Source: Enterovibrio gelatinilyticus
GTDB taxonomy: Bacteria; Pseudomonadota; Gammaproteobacteria; Enterobacterales; Vibrionaceae
Length of the DNA: 64,000 bases
Direction of reading: 5' to 3'
NCBI RefSeq assembly: GCF_028683095.1
Contig: NZ_JAJUBC010000023.1
Location: 22,018 to 86,017, forward strand
Shown here piece by piece: positions 8,762 to 16,433 of this stretch. The notes below the pieces were generated by a model, which made no database searches, was not told where the DNA came from, and was given only the letters and a program-made list of their open reading frames with translations. The translations under genes were made by a program, and so were the position numbers. How positions within the stretch are numbered: position 1 is the first letter of the stretch; each line of letters starts with the position of its first letter.

Positions 8762-9313
8762 TTACTCTGCCAAAATTGGATACGCTTCGGTGTATATCCA
8801 ATCTTTGTCTTTTGCTGGAACATGACAGCCCAAGCAATCCATTTTGTAATCAGACGATGCATTGGTTGTCAGGTTATCGGGTTTGAACAAAGCCCATCCC
8901 CAACCGTCCCCCCAAGAACCGTTATCGGAAAAACGACCCTTGCTGTCTTTGACCATAACGAACCATTGCTTAAGACTCGCGGTTTCATGACTGACATTTG
9001 AACCCGTCGTGTAATTACCACTATCGTGCGCCCGCAACTCTTTCACCAACGTAGCGCCATCTGGGAACTTCCCGGTTTTACGGAAAGCTTCTACGGTCGA
9101 TTTCTCGGTGTAAACGCCATGAAAACCGCTCGCCCCTCCCTCTGGAACAAACCAAGAACCTAAATGCACCATGTTGGTTCTGAGGTCTTGAGGAAAACTG
9201 ATAGTCCCCTTGTCGTCAACAATGGGTGAAAAACCACCGTGCGTGGCAGCGATGCTTACGCCTGATGCGGCGGCACTCACAATGAGGGCTGCAATAAAGG
9301 TTTTCTTCATCAT
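8762..9313 (-). CDS. cytochrome P460-family protein (second gene)
   Basis: An exported monohaem protein of 183 residues: a signal peptide (about 1-23, ending SIAA), a P460-type beta-sheet domain, and a C-terminal haem c site CLGCH near residue 160 followed by the usual Tyr-rich YTEAYPIL tail. Classical P460 proteins oxidise hydroxylamine using a Lys cross-linked haem; relatives with the same fold (cytochrome c'-beta) bind NO instead. The cross-link residue cannot be judged by eye. It sits 9 bp downstream of a paralogue in a two-gene operon opposite an AraC regulator. It is likely periplasmic with a role in nitrogen-oxide or redox chemistry, which is an inference from family. Confidence 0.85.
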   Translation of the reverse strand: MMKKTFIAALIVSAAASGVSIAATHGGFSPIVDDKGTISFPQDLRTNMVHLGSWFVPEGGASGFHGVYTEKSTVEAFRKTGKFPDGATLVKELRAHDSGNYTTGSNVSHETASLKQWFVMVKDSKGRFSDNGSWGDGWGWALFKPDNLTTNASSDYKMDCLGCHVPAKDKDWIYTEAYPILAE

Positions 9314-9322
9314 GTCGCTCCT

Positions 9323-9946
9323 TTATTTCAACATAGACGAGTGACCGCCAGTCGCCAATGTACCCGCGCCTTTGCCAGCACGGAGGACTGGGTAGTACTG
9401 AGTAAACACAAAGTCGTCAGCCGCTGCTGCCGCGTGACAAGCATTACATGCCGCTGCTGGGAACGCTTTTGCCGTATCAGTCAACGATTTATGATCTGGG
9501 GTAGAGAAGCTGTAGTAAGACCAATTTCCCGGTTCATTGGGGTTAATCGACGTACTCTTGATGGTCGCTTCCAATCCGATAAAGTCACCCTGAAAGTAAC
9601 CTGCGCCGCTCACTGCCGCTTTTGAGCCTACAGCCACTAACTCTTTGATTATGATCGTACCATCACGAAATTCACCGGTTTTCTTCCAGTGAGACCAACT
9701 GGTTGGGTCGATATATACATTGTGGTGCTCTGGAAACGCAGCTTTGCCGTTGTTCATATCATTTGGGGTGACAGGTGTGCCAACGTACACCCACTCACGA
9801 TAACCCGTTGGTCTTTGAAGCTCCCCATCAACTACGTTGAAATACTCTTCTGCCATGACCGATGTTATTGAAGCCGCTCCTCCAAATAAAATTGCGCCGA
9901 TGCATAGACAGCGACGAATAGTTTTTGAGCTTATTTTTCTTTCCAT
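9323..9946 (-). CDS. cytochrome P460-family protein (first gene)
   Basis: A 207-residue exported paralogue of the next gene. It has an N-terminal signal (residues ~10-32, ending VMA), a P460 domain containing REWVYVGTPVTPNDMN, HHNVYIDP and GTIIIKELVA, and a haem c motif CNACH near residue 168 followed by FVFTQYYPVL. The tail after the haem domain is Gly-rich and about 20 residues longer than in its partner. Shared segments (FPDGATLVKEL in the partner, FRDGTIIIKEL here) show the pair arose by duplication, but overall divergence suggests different roles. The promoter probably lies in the 100-bp gap shared with the AraC regulator. Confidence 0.85.
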   Translation of the reverse strand: MERKISSKTIRRCLCIGAILFGGAASITSVMAEEYFNVVDGELQRPTGYREWVYVGTPVTPNDMNNGKAAFPEHHNVYIDPTSWSHWKKTGEFRDGTIIIKELVAVGSKAAVSGAGYFQGDFIGLEATIKSTSINPNEPGNWSYYSFSTPDHKSLTDTAKAFPAAACNACHAAAAADDFVFTQYYPVLRAGKGAGTLATGGHSSMLK

Positions 9947-9964
9947 TTTCTCACCTCACTTACA

Positions 9965-9998
9965 GTTCGAACGCGCGAATTTTGAGCGTTCCGAAACA
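9965..9998. promoter_or_regulatory. inverted repeat in divergent P460/AraC promoter region
   Basis: AGTTCGAACGC and GCGTTCCGAAACA form an imperfect inverted repeat separated by 11 bases, midway between the P460 operon and the AraC gene. It is a candidate operator; no experimental or comparative support is available here. Confidence 0.35.
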
Positions 9999-10046
9999 GT
10001 CTAAGCTAAAGTAGGAAAGTCGAGTGCTGCCGAGGGAATCAGATCT

Positions 10047-10991
10047 GTGTCCAAAGGAATCAAAGACATTAAAATGTTCAATTTATTTACCGATATCATT
10101 GAAACGCTTAAGTTTCGGGGAACCATTTTCTTCAGTTCGGACCTCAGTGCACCTTGGGGAATTTCACTGGAAAAGCGCAAATATCCTCGCTTTCACATTG
10201 CCCTAAAGGGAACACTTTACGTCGGCGCAGACAACACATCGAACGTCAAAGCCAATGAGATGGATATTTTCATGCTCCCCAAGGGGGACAGTCATTGGAT
10301 AGCTGATAACCCGGGAAACAAAAAGTTGTCGAGTAGCCAAGCAGTTGATGCCTGTGAACTGGGGTCACCACTTTTTCAAATTGGGCCCAATACTCATAGA
10401 ATAATGTGTGGTCTTGTAGAGTTTGATGAAGGCCTAACGCACCCTATATTGGATGCGTTGCCAACCGTTATCCATGTTCAAAACGTAGACCACAACAGCA
10501 TTATATGGCAGTTGATTATGCTTATTGATCAAGAAATCAGGGAAAATGGTATCCACCAAAACCCGAGCATTGATAAGCTAACCGAAGTGCTTTTTTTGAA
10601 GATTCTGATTCAATTTTTCAATGAAAACACCGAAAAATACAGTTTCTTGCGTGCCATTCATGACAAACGCATTCATCAAGCCCTCATGTTAATGCATCAA
10701 AACCCGCAACACGATTGGACACTAGAAGAGCTTGGAAGCCAGATTGGCATGTCAAAAGCGACCCTAGTTCGTCACTTTCAAGATGCACTCAACATGGCTC
10801 CTATCGCTTATTTGAATCACTGGCGCCGCCTTAAAGCTTATAACGCGATTCGCTACACCAATGATTCAATGGACAAAATCGCAGTGTCGCTTGGCTTTAC
10901 ATCTGGTAGAACCCTTAGCCGCGCATTAATTCGAGAGCTTGGAATGACGCCTGCAGAAATTCGTCACAAACAAAAAAGAGAAGGCGTATAG
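10047..10991 (+). CDS. AraC-family regulator with cupin_6-type sensor domain
   Basis: A 314-residue activator: N-terminal cupin-type domain (residues ~10-185, with SAPWGISL and GPNTHRIMCGLVEF) and two C-terminal helix-turn-helix motifs (about 205-305, WTLEELGSQIGMSKATLVRHF and MDKIAVSLGFTSGRTLSRAL). This N-domain class often senses small electrophiles or aldehydes. It is divergent from the P460 pair, whose expression it probably controls. GTG at 10047 has GAGGGA 9 bases upstream; an ATG 27 bases later fits the domain start but has a poorly spaced RBS. The target assignment is by position only. Confidence 0.85.
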   Translation: MSKGIKDIKMFNLFTDIIETLKFRGTIFFSSDLSAPWGISLEKRKYPRFHIALKGTLYVGADNTSNVKANEMDIFMLPKGDSHWIADNPGNKKLSSSQAVDACELGSPLFQIGPNTHRIMCGLVEFDEGLTHPILDALPTVIHVQNVDHNSIIWQLIMLIDQEIRENGIHQNPSIDKLTEVLFLKILIQFFNENTEKYSFLRAIHDKRIHQALMLMHQNPQHDWTLEELGSQIGMSKATLVRHFQDALNMAPIAYLNHWRRLKAYNAIRYTNDSMDKIAVSLGFTSGRTLSRALIRELGMTPAEIRHKQKREGV

Positions 10992-11087
10992 CCTCCTCTT
11001 TCAATCGTTACATCCAGTATTGTCGCAGGTTATTAAGGCTTCACCACCAGGTGGTTTTCCTTTTAACCTGTATCTAACCCAGCACCA

Positions 11088-12383
11088 CTACCCTTGATAT
11101 CCCATTAGGCGCGGAACATACAGCACCACATCAGGAGTCAAAATCATGATCATCAAGGCCCCCAGCAATACAAAGATAAACGGGATCACTTGCTTGATAA
11201 TACCTGCCAGCGGGATTTTGGTTGTACCGTTAATGACGAACAACAACACCCCATAAGGCGGCGTGATTAAGCCAATCATCAAGTTAACGATCGTGATAAC
11301 GCCGAAGTGAACAAGGTCGATTCCCAGCTCGCGACATGCCGGAATAAACAAAGGTACTATCACCAATATTACGGTGGTCGCATCCAGCAAGAATCCAAGC
11401 AACAGATAAATCAAATTCACCAATAGCAAGAATGCCAGTGGTGATAAGTCAGCCTGATTAATCAGTTCTGCAATCGCCGTCGGCACATTCTCTGTCGCAA
11501 TGATGTAGTTGAAGATCAACGCTGAACCTATCACCAAGCCAACCGAAGCCGACGAGTAGGCACTTTCCTTCAGTGCGGCATACAGTTGCTTCAAGCTGAT
11601 AGAGCGATAAACAACAGCGGCAAGAAGCAAAGCATACGCAGCAGCAACCGCTGCAGCTTCTGTCGGTGTTGTCACACCACCATAAATACCGAACAGCAGA
11701 ATCGCCGGCATCAGTAAGGTTGGCAACGCACGGAACGTGATTCTAGGAATATCTTTGACCGGCGTTCTTGGCTCTTTGACGATATTCATCTTCGTCGCCA
11801 TGTAAGTGTTCATTCCCATAAGAACGACACCCATCAGCAGTCCAGGAACCAAACCCGCGATAAAGAGGTAACCAATTGATGTATCCGACACCAAGGCATA
11901 AATCACCATGGGAATCGACGGAGGAATGATCGGCCCAATCGTCGCTGAAGCAGCCGTGATCGCCGCCGCATACGCAGGAGGATAACGACCGTCTTTCGTC
12001 ATCATGTTAATGATAACGCGTCCAACCCCAGCGGCATCCGCAACTGCAGAACCTGACATGCCTGAGAATATCAAGCTAGACACAATATTCACGTGCCCTA
12101 ATCCACCTCTAAAATGCCCCACCATGGCGACACAAAATTGGAGAAGTCGGTCAGTGATACTGCCTGCATTCATGATATTAGCAGCGGCAATAAACAATGG
12201 AACAGCCAGAAGAATAAAGCTGTTGTAGAAACCCTGAATAATTTGCTCACCCGCCAGCGCCAAATCTTGACCGCTCACCGCGAGGTACACAATGGCACCA
12301 ATGATCATTGAAAATGACACGGGTGTGCCAAAGGCAGCCAAAAGAAGCACTGTTACTAAGCAAAGTGTTAACGCCAAACTCAT
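11088..12383 (-). CDS. dctM: TRAP transporter large permease (DctM type)
   Basis: A 431-residue membrane protein of the tripartite TRAP system, the ion-coupled transport subunit. About 12-13 spans and family segments GTPVSFSMIIG, FSGMSGSAVADAAGVG and IGPIIPPSIPMVIYA are present. The start codon overlaps the stop of the small subunit by 4 bases, showing translational coupling in the order P-Q-M. The operon is divergent from a GntR regulator and the quinate/shikimate catabolic genes, so the cargo is most likely quinate, shikimate or a related hydroaromatic acid; this is inferred from context. Confidence 0.93.
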   Translation of the reverse strand: MSLALTLCLVTVLLLAAFGTPVSFSMIIGAIVYLAVSGQDLALAGEQIIQGFYNSFILLAVPLFIAAANIMNAGSITDRLLQFCVAMVGHFRGGLGHVNIVSSLIFSGMSGSAVADAAGVGRVIINMMTKDGRYPPAYAAAITAASATIGPIIPPSIPMVIYALVSDTSIGYLFIAGLVPGLLMGVVLMGMNTYMATKMNIVKEPRTPVKDIPRITFRALPTLLMPAILLFGIYGGVTTPTEAAAVAAAYALLLAAVVYRSISLKQLYAALKESAYSSASVGLVIGSALIFNYIIATENVPTAIAELINQADLSPLAFLLLVNLIYLLLGFLLDATTVILVIVPLFIPACRELGIDLVHFGVITIVNLMIGLITPPYGVLLFVINGTTKIPLAGIIKQVIPFIFVLLGALMIMILTPDVVLYVPRLMGYQG

Positions 12384-12886
12384 TCTTCCACCTGCTCGTC
12401 CTTGTCACTGTCTTGCACTTTATAGTTCGGATTCAAATACTGAATCAGTGCAACACCGTAGCGGAGAATAATGACACCCAAGAAAACCCCGTAAATGCTA
12501 AACACATAGTCGAGGCGCCACTTCAAGATCGCACTCTTTTTGATCTTATAAAAAGTGATGTAATCCCATGTCGGAAGAAAGCTGATACCAAAACCAATGA
12601 TGATGCCAAGCGCCGACAAAATGAGAAAGATACGCTGCACTTTCCCGGGTACGTTTAAATAAAGAAGATCAAAGCGAATATGATCTTTGTTACGCAAACA
12701 GAAAGCCCCAGCCCAAAAGATGACCCACAGCCACAGCGTCAGAAGTAACTCAGACGACCAGCCAAGGGGCATATTAAGCACATAGCGGGAGAATATTTGC
12801 GCACAAAAAATAAGGAACATTGCGGCCAACATAGTGACCGCAACCCCATCTGCTATTCGCTGAATCCAAAGCAGAATCGTTTTCAC
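12380..12886 (-). CDS. dctQ: TRAP transporter small permease (DctQ type)
   Basis: The 168-residue small membrane subunit has four predicted spans and the family pattern MFLIFCAQIFSRYVLN (span 1-2) and WSSELLLTLWLWVIFWAG. It forms the membrane complex with the large permease encoded immediately downstream (4-bp overlap) and follows the binding-protein gene by 9 bp. It has the usual length for the family. The charged C-terminal tail is cytosolic. Confidence 0.9.
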   Translation of the reverse strand: MKTILLWIQRIADGVAVTMLAAMFLIFCAQIFSRYVLNMPLGWSSELLLTLWLWVIFWAGAFCLRNKDHIRFDLLYLNVPGKVQRIFLILSALGIIIGFGISFLPTWDYITFYKIKKSAILKWRLDYVFSIYGVFLGVIILRYGVALIQYLNPNYKVQDSDKDEQVEE

Positions 12887-12895
12887 GCGTTAACC

Positions 12896-13900
12896 TCACA
12901 GGTTGTTGATGTTTTCCACCATGCCTTCTGGCCAGGTTTTAGAAAACTCAGACTCAAGGTATGCTTTTTGAACATGTGCGCGGAACGCTTCAAGGTTTGG
13001 TTCGTAAACTTTCAAGCCTTGCTCACGGAAGAAATCAACCAACTCAGCTTCCAGTGCCAACTGATTCTTACGACCAAATGCAGCCGAGTCATCCGCCGCT
13101 TTTTGCGTTTGAGCTTGTTGCTCTGGCGTCATGTCATCCCACACTTCTTTCGAGATAGCGAGGTAGTTCAAATCCACCAAGTGATTGGTGAGTACAATCT
13201 GCTTGGTCACTTCATAGAACTTCGCATCTTTATCAGTAGGCAATGGGTTGTCTTGACCGTCAACCGCGCCAGTTTGCAATGCTGTGTAAACCTCCGTGAA
13301 GGCCATTGGCGTTGGGTTTGCGCCAAGCGCTTTACCCAGGAACTGCCATGCATCGGAGCCCGGCATACGCAGTTTTACGCCATCAAGATCCGCTGGCGTT
13401 TGTACTTCTGCATCCGTACGCAAGTTCAACTGACGACGGCCAAGGTAGATAACACTCAACAGCTTCACGCCCAAGGTGTCTTCCACTTCTTCTTTCAGCG
13501 GATCCATCGCTTTAGAATTGAAAACAGCCACTTGGTGGTCCGCATCACGGTGCATGTAGCCCGCAGAGAAAATGGAGAACGCAGGAATGAATTCTGCCAG
13601 CTCTTGCGCCGATGCCATCGCCATGTCGAGGTTGCCTCGAGCAATGGCCTCCAACTCAGTGCCTTGTTTAAACAACGAAGCATTCCAGTGCGGTTCAAAT
13701 TCCGCGAAACTCGCAACACCCGGACCAAAAACTGTCGTCAGTGCAACTGCACGCTGATCAGTTTCTGAACTTGGGGCAGACAAGCGTAACTTCATGTCTG
13801 CTGCACTTGCAGCAGTCACAGAAAACATCGCAATCGCCAATGTCGTTGCTTTCGTAACGTTACCAAGCCATTTAGCCGAGGTTCTGGACAACAATTTCAT
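12896..13900 (-). CDS. dctP: TRAP solute-binding protein (DctP type)
   Basis: A periplasmic ligand-binding subunit of 334 residues with a signal peptide ending SVTAASA. The DctP fold signatures are present: LRMPGSDAWQFLGKALGANPTP (with the Arg that pairs with the ligand carboxylate), VYTALQTGAVDGQDNP and LVDLNYLAISKEVWD. The conserved Arg points to a carboxylic acid ligand, fitting quinate or shikimate. The start is the ATG at 13900, with AAAGGAG 7 bases upstream; a longer frame exists upstream but lacks an RBS and would spoil the signal peptide. It is the first gene of dctPQM. Confidence 0.92.
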   Translation of the reverse strand: MKLLSRTSAKWLGNVTKATTLAIAMFSVTAASAADMKLRLSAPSSETDQRAVALTTVFGPGVASFAEFEPHWNASLFKQGTELEAIARGNLDMAMASAQELAEFIPAFSIFSAGYMHRDADHQVAVFNSKAMDPLKEEVEDTLGVKLLSVIYLGRRQLNLRTDAEVQTPADLDGVKLRMPGSDAWQFLGKALGANPTPMAFTEVYTALQTGAVDGQDNPLPTDKDAKFYEVTKQIVLTNHLVDLNYLAISKEVWDDMTPEQQAQTQKAADDSAAFGRKNQLALEAELVDFFREQGLKVYEPNLEAFRAHVQKAYLESEFSKTWPEGMVENINNL

Positions 13901-14090
13901 ACACCACTCCTTTGTACGGGCACTTGACGACCAAATGCCCAATGTTGGTTTGCTCAATGACCCCCTTGGTCAAAAAATCAGCTCACCGTTTAACATGAAC
14001 ATAGCGTAGACGATCGGATTACGTGAATGTTGGTCAAATGTGTCTCAATTGTTAAAACATCACCTATTTTCCATTTTAGGGGATATTTTT

Positions 14091-14121
14091 TGTCTTATAG
14101 TGAATTCATGAAAATAAGACA
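14091..14121. promoter_or_regulatory. inverted repeat, candidate GntR operator
   Basis: TGTCTTAT (14091-14098) and ATAAGACA (14114-14121) are perfect inverted repeats in the gap between dctP and the GntR gene. Two direct TTGGTCAAA copies lie nearby (about 13965 and 14030). Either set could bind the GntR-family regulator and control both directions. Confidence 0.45.
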
Positions 14122-14186
14122 TATTTGTTGTCGCAATAGGACGAGAATGTGGATCTTAGCTAACCCAATGCTTGAGGCGAGCGGTC

Positions 14187-14831
14187 ATGAACCTCTATGA
14201 AACGTTAAGAACAGATCTACTTCGGGGCGATTTTAAACCAGGCAGTCGTTTACGCATGGAGTCGCTAAAAACGCGATATGGAAGTGGTGTCAATTTATTG
14301 CGCGAATGCCTCACTCGCCTTGCCAGTGACGGTTTAGTCATCGCTGAGGGGCAGAAGGGTTTCCATGTCGCTAGCTTTTCTCCGAAAAAAATGGAAGAGC
14401 TAACACGGCTTCGCATTCTTCTAGAAGCCGATGGCGCGGAGCAGTCTTTCGTTAATGGGGATATGGAGTGGGAAAGTAATTTGGTTGCCGCTCACCATAA
14501 GTTAGAGCATGTCGAAAGCAAGATGCGTGACAACATCGTAGACAACTTTGTCATGTGGCATCGCTGTGACTATGAATTCCACGCGGCACTCATTGGTGCG
14601 TGCAACTCGGAGCTGCACATGCACTATCACCGCCAGATTTACGACCAGTTTCGACAATTTGTGATGATGGAACTACGTACGAATGGCTTCCGTGGCACTC
14701 ACATCATTGATGAACATCAGATCATTCTCGAAGCCGCGTTAAATCGTGACTTATCGGCTTGCGTGAGCGCACTGGAAGCGCATCTGGGTGGGTTTGTCGA
14801 GCGCTTACGTGAATTTGGCGAGAACGAGTAA
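14187..14831 (+). CDS. GntR-family regulator (FadR/FCD subgroup)
   Basis: A 214-residue regulator with an N-terminal winged helix (1-65, GSRLRMESLKTRYGSGVNLLRECLTRL) and an all-helical FCD ligand domain containing the metal-site residues D...H (WHRCDYEFHAALI), and HIIDEHQ and AHLGGFV near the C terminus. Such proteins usually sense a metabolite of the pathway they repress. It stands at the divergent junction of dctPQM and the dehydratase operon, so it likely controls both in response to quinate, shikimate or an intermediate. ATG at 14187 is preferred over an upstream TTG. Confidence 0.88.
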   Translation: MNLYETLRTDLLRGDFKPGSRLRMESLKTRYGSGVNLLRECLTRLASDGLVIAEGQKGFHVASFSPKKMEELTRLRILLEADGAEQSFVNGDMEWESNLVAAHHKLEHVESKMRDNIVDNFVMWHRCDYEFHAALIGACNSELHMHYHRQIYDQFRQFVMMELRTNGFRGTHIIDEHQIILEAALNRDLSACVSALEAHLGGFVERLREFGENE

Positions 14832-14872
14832 TACCGATTAACTGCTAGTAACTATAAGGACATTCAACTTAA

Positions 14873-15937
14873 ATGGAACCATTAAACCTTGCCGTTGTTG
14901 GCGCGGGGCTGATTGGAAAGAATCATATAAAGCTCATTAATAACAGTGATATTTGCCGTCTCGCCGCCATTGTTGACCCGTTTGAAGCAAGTGCTGCGCT
15001 AGCCCAAGAAAATGGCGTACCCCACTTTTCAGATCTTAAAAACATGTTATCCACGCTAAAGGTAGATGGGGTCATTCTTGCAACCCCCAATAACCTGCAT
15101 GTTCAGCAAACCAAGCAGTGTATTGAACATGAAGTGCCCGTCCTTATTGAAAAGCCCGTTGCTCATTCGGTGGCAGAAGCCACAGAACTGCTTAACATTG
15201 CTGTCAGCTCTCCCGGTATTTGGGACACATTGCTAGTTGGGCATCACCGCATGCACAGCCCGATCATTAAACGCACACGTGAATTGATTGATTCCGGCGT
15301 ATTAGGTGCGCTCGTAGCAGTTCAAGGCAGCGCTTTGTTCTACAAGCCTGACGATTACTTTGATGCCGCGCCATGGCGCACCAAAGAAGGTGGCGGCCCA
15401 ATTTTAATCAACCTCATTCACGACATAGGCAATCTTCGCTATCTGTGCGGAGAGATTGTCGCCGTTCAGGCCATGGCGTCGAATCGACGTCGAAACTTCG
15501 ATGTAGAAGATACCGTCTCCATCAATCTGAGTTTCGCTAACGGCGCGTCTGGGACTTTTTTGCTTTCTGACACGGCAGGATCAGGCCGCAGCTGGGAGCA
15601 AACATCGTTGGAAAACAAAGCCTACGCCAGTTATCCCGATGAAGATTGCTACCACATTGCAGGCACGGACGGCTCAATCTCTGTGCCGACCATGCGCCTT
15701 AAACACTACACAGAAAAAGCCAACCGTTCTTGGTGGAAACCGTTTGTCAGTGACACGCTGGCGCTACAGCGCAAAGATCCTCTAGTCGAACAGCTCAATC
15801 ACTTCTGCGATGTGATCAACAAACAAGCTAAACCTCTCGTCACCGTGCGCGATGGATTACAAAACCTCCGTGTGACAGAAGCCGTCGTAGAAGCAGTGAA
15901 AACCGGAAGAACCATATACATCGATGATATTGGCTGA
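14873..15937 (+). CDS. Gfo/Idh/MocA family oxidoreductase, probable quinate/shikimate-pathway dehydrogenase
   Basis: A 354-residue NAD(P)-dependent oxidoreductase: Rossmann motif VGAGLIGKNH (residues ~9-18), the family EKPVAHS segment (about 93-99, catalytic Lys) and GGGPILINLIHDIGNLRYL with the usual His. It lies between the GntR regulator and aroQ-quiC in one operon, the place where quinate/shikimate dehydrogenase would be expected, and no other dehydrogenase is encoded here. It may therefore oxidise quinate or shikimate to the 3-dehydro compounds. That role is inferred; the family also acts on inositols and sugars. Confidence 0.75.
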   Translation: MEPLNLAVVGAGLIGKNHIKLINNSDICRLAAIVDPFEASAALAQENGVPHFSDLKNMLSTLKVDGVILATPNNLHVQQTKQCIEHEVPVLIEKPVAHSVAEATELLNIAVSSPGIWDTLLVGHHRMHSPIIKRTRELIDSGVLGALVAVQGSALFYKPDDYFDAAPWRTKEGGGPILINLIHDIGNLRYLCGEIVAVQAMASNRRRNFDVEDTVSINLSFANGASGTFLLSDTAGSGRSWEQTSLENKAYASYPDEDCYHIAGTDGSISVPTMRLKHYTEKANRSWWKPFVSDTLALQRKDPLVEQLNHFCDVINKQAKPLVTVRDGLQNLRVTEAVVEAVKTGRTIYIDDIG

Positions 15938-15971
15938 GCCCAGATTGAGTAAACGAACAAGGAAGGACGCA

Positions 15972-16433
15972 ATGAAATCGATTCTCGTAATGAACGGCCC
16001 GAACCTTAACTTATTAGGGCAACGCGAACCCGGCCTCTATGGCCACACAACATTGGCTGACGTAGAAACCCTATGCCATCAAGCGGGTGATAAACACGGC
16101 GTCGCCATTGAGTTCATGCAAAGCAATCACGAAGGTGTGTTGATTGATACCCTGCACGATGCAGGAAAACGCGTCGCCGCAGGTGAAATGATCGGCGTGG
16201 TATTTAATGCCGGCGCGTTTACGCATACATCCGTTGCGCTGCAAGATGCTATCAAGGGTGCTCAGGTCCCTGTCATTGAGATCCACATTTCGAATGTGCA
16301 TGCCCGCGAAGCGTTTCGAAATCACTCCTACCTTTCCTCTGTCGCCACCGGCATTGTGGTTGGATTTGGCGTAAAAGGATACGCGTTAGCCATTGATGGT
16401 CTCGTGATGAAACATGGCGAGGAAACGCAATGA
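15972..16433 (+). CDS. aroQ: type II 3-dehydroquinate dehydratase
   Basis: Converts 3-dehydroquinate to 3-dehydroshikimate. The 153 residues include every type II signature: NGPNLNLLGQREPGLYG (catalytic Tyr23), QSNHEG, FNAGAFTHTSVALQDA and EIHISNVHAREAFRNHSY with the active His. Type II enzymes form soluble dodecamers. GGAAGGA lies 6-8 bases before the ATG at 15972; a longer frame begins upstream inside the preceding gene but is not preferred. The stop overlaps the next start by 4 bases, so it works with the dehydratase fusion in a catabolic rather than biosynthetic route. Confidence 0.95.
   Translation: MKSILVMNGPNLNLLGQREPGLYGHTTLADVETLCHQAGDKHGVAIEFMQSNHEGVLIDTLHDAGKRVAAGEMIGVVFNAGAFTHTSVALQDAIKGAQVPVIEIHISNVHAREAFRNHSYLSSVATGIVVGFGVKGYALAIDGLVMKHGEETQ

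Noticed and set aside
12797..13768. 323-codon plus frame opposite dctQ/dctP
   Set aside because: Antisense shadow of the TRAP genes; the minus-strand proteins have clear family signatures and signal peptide.
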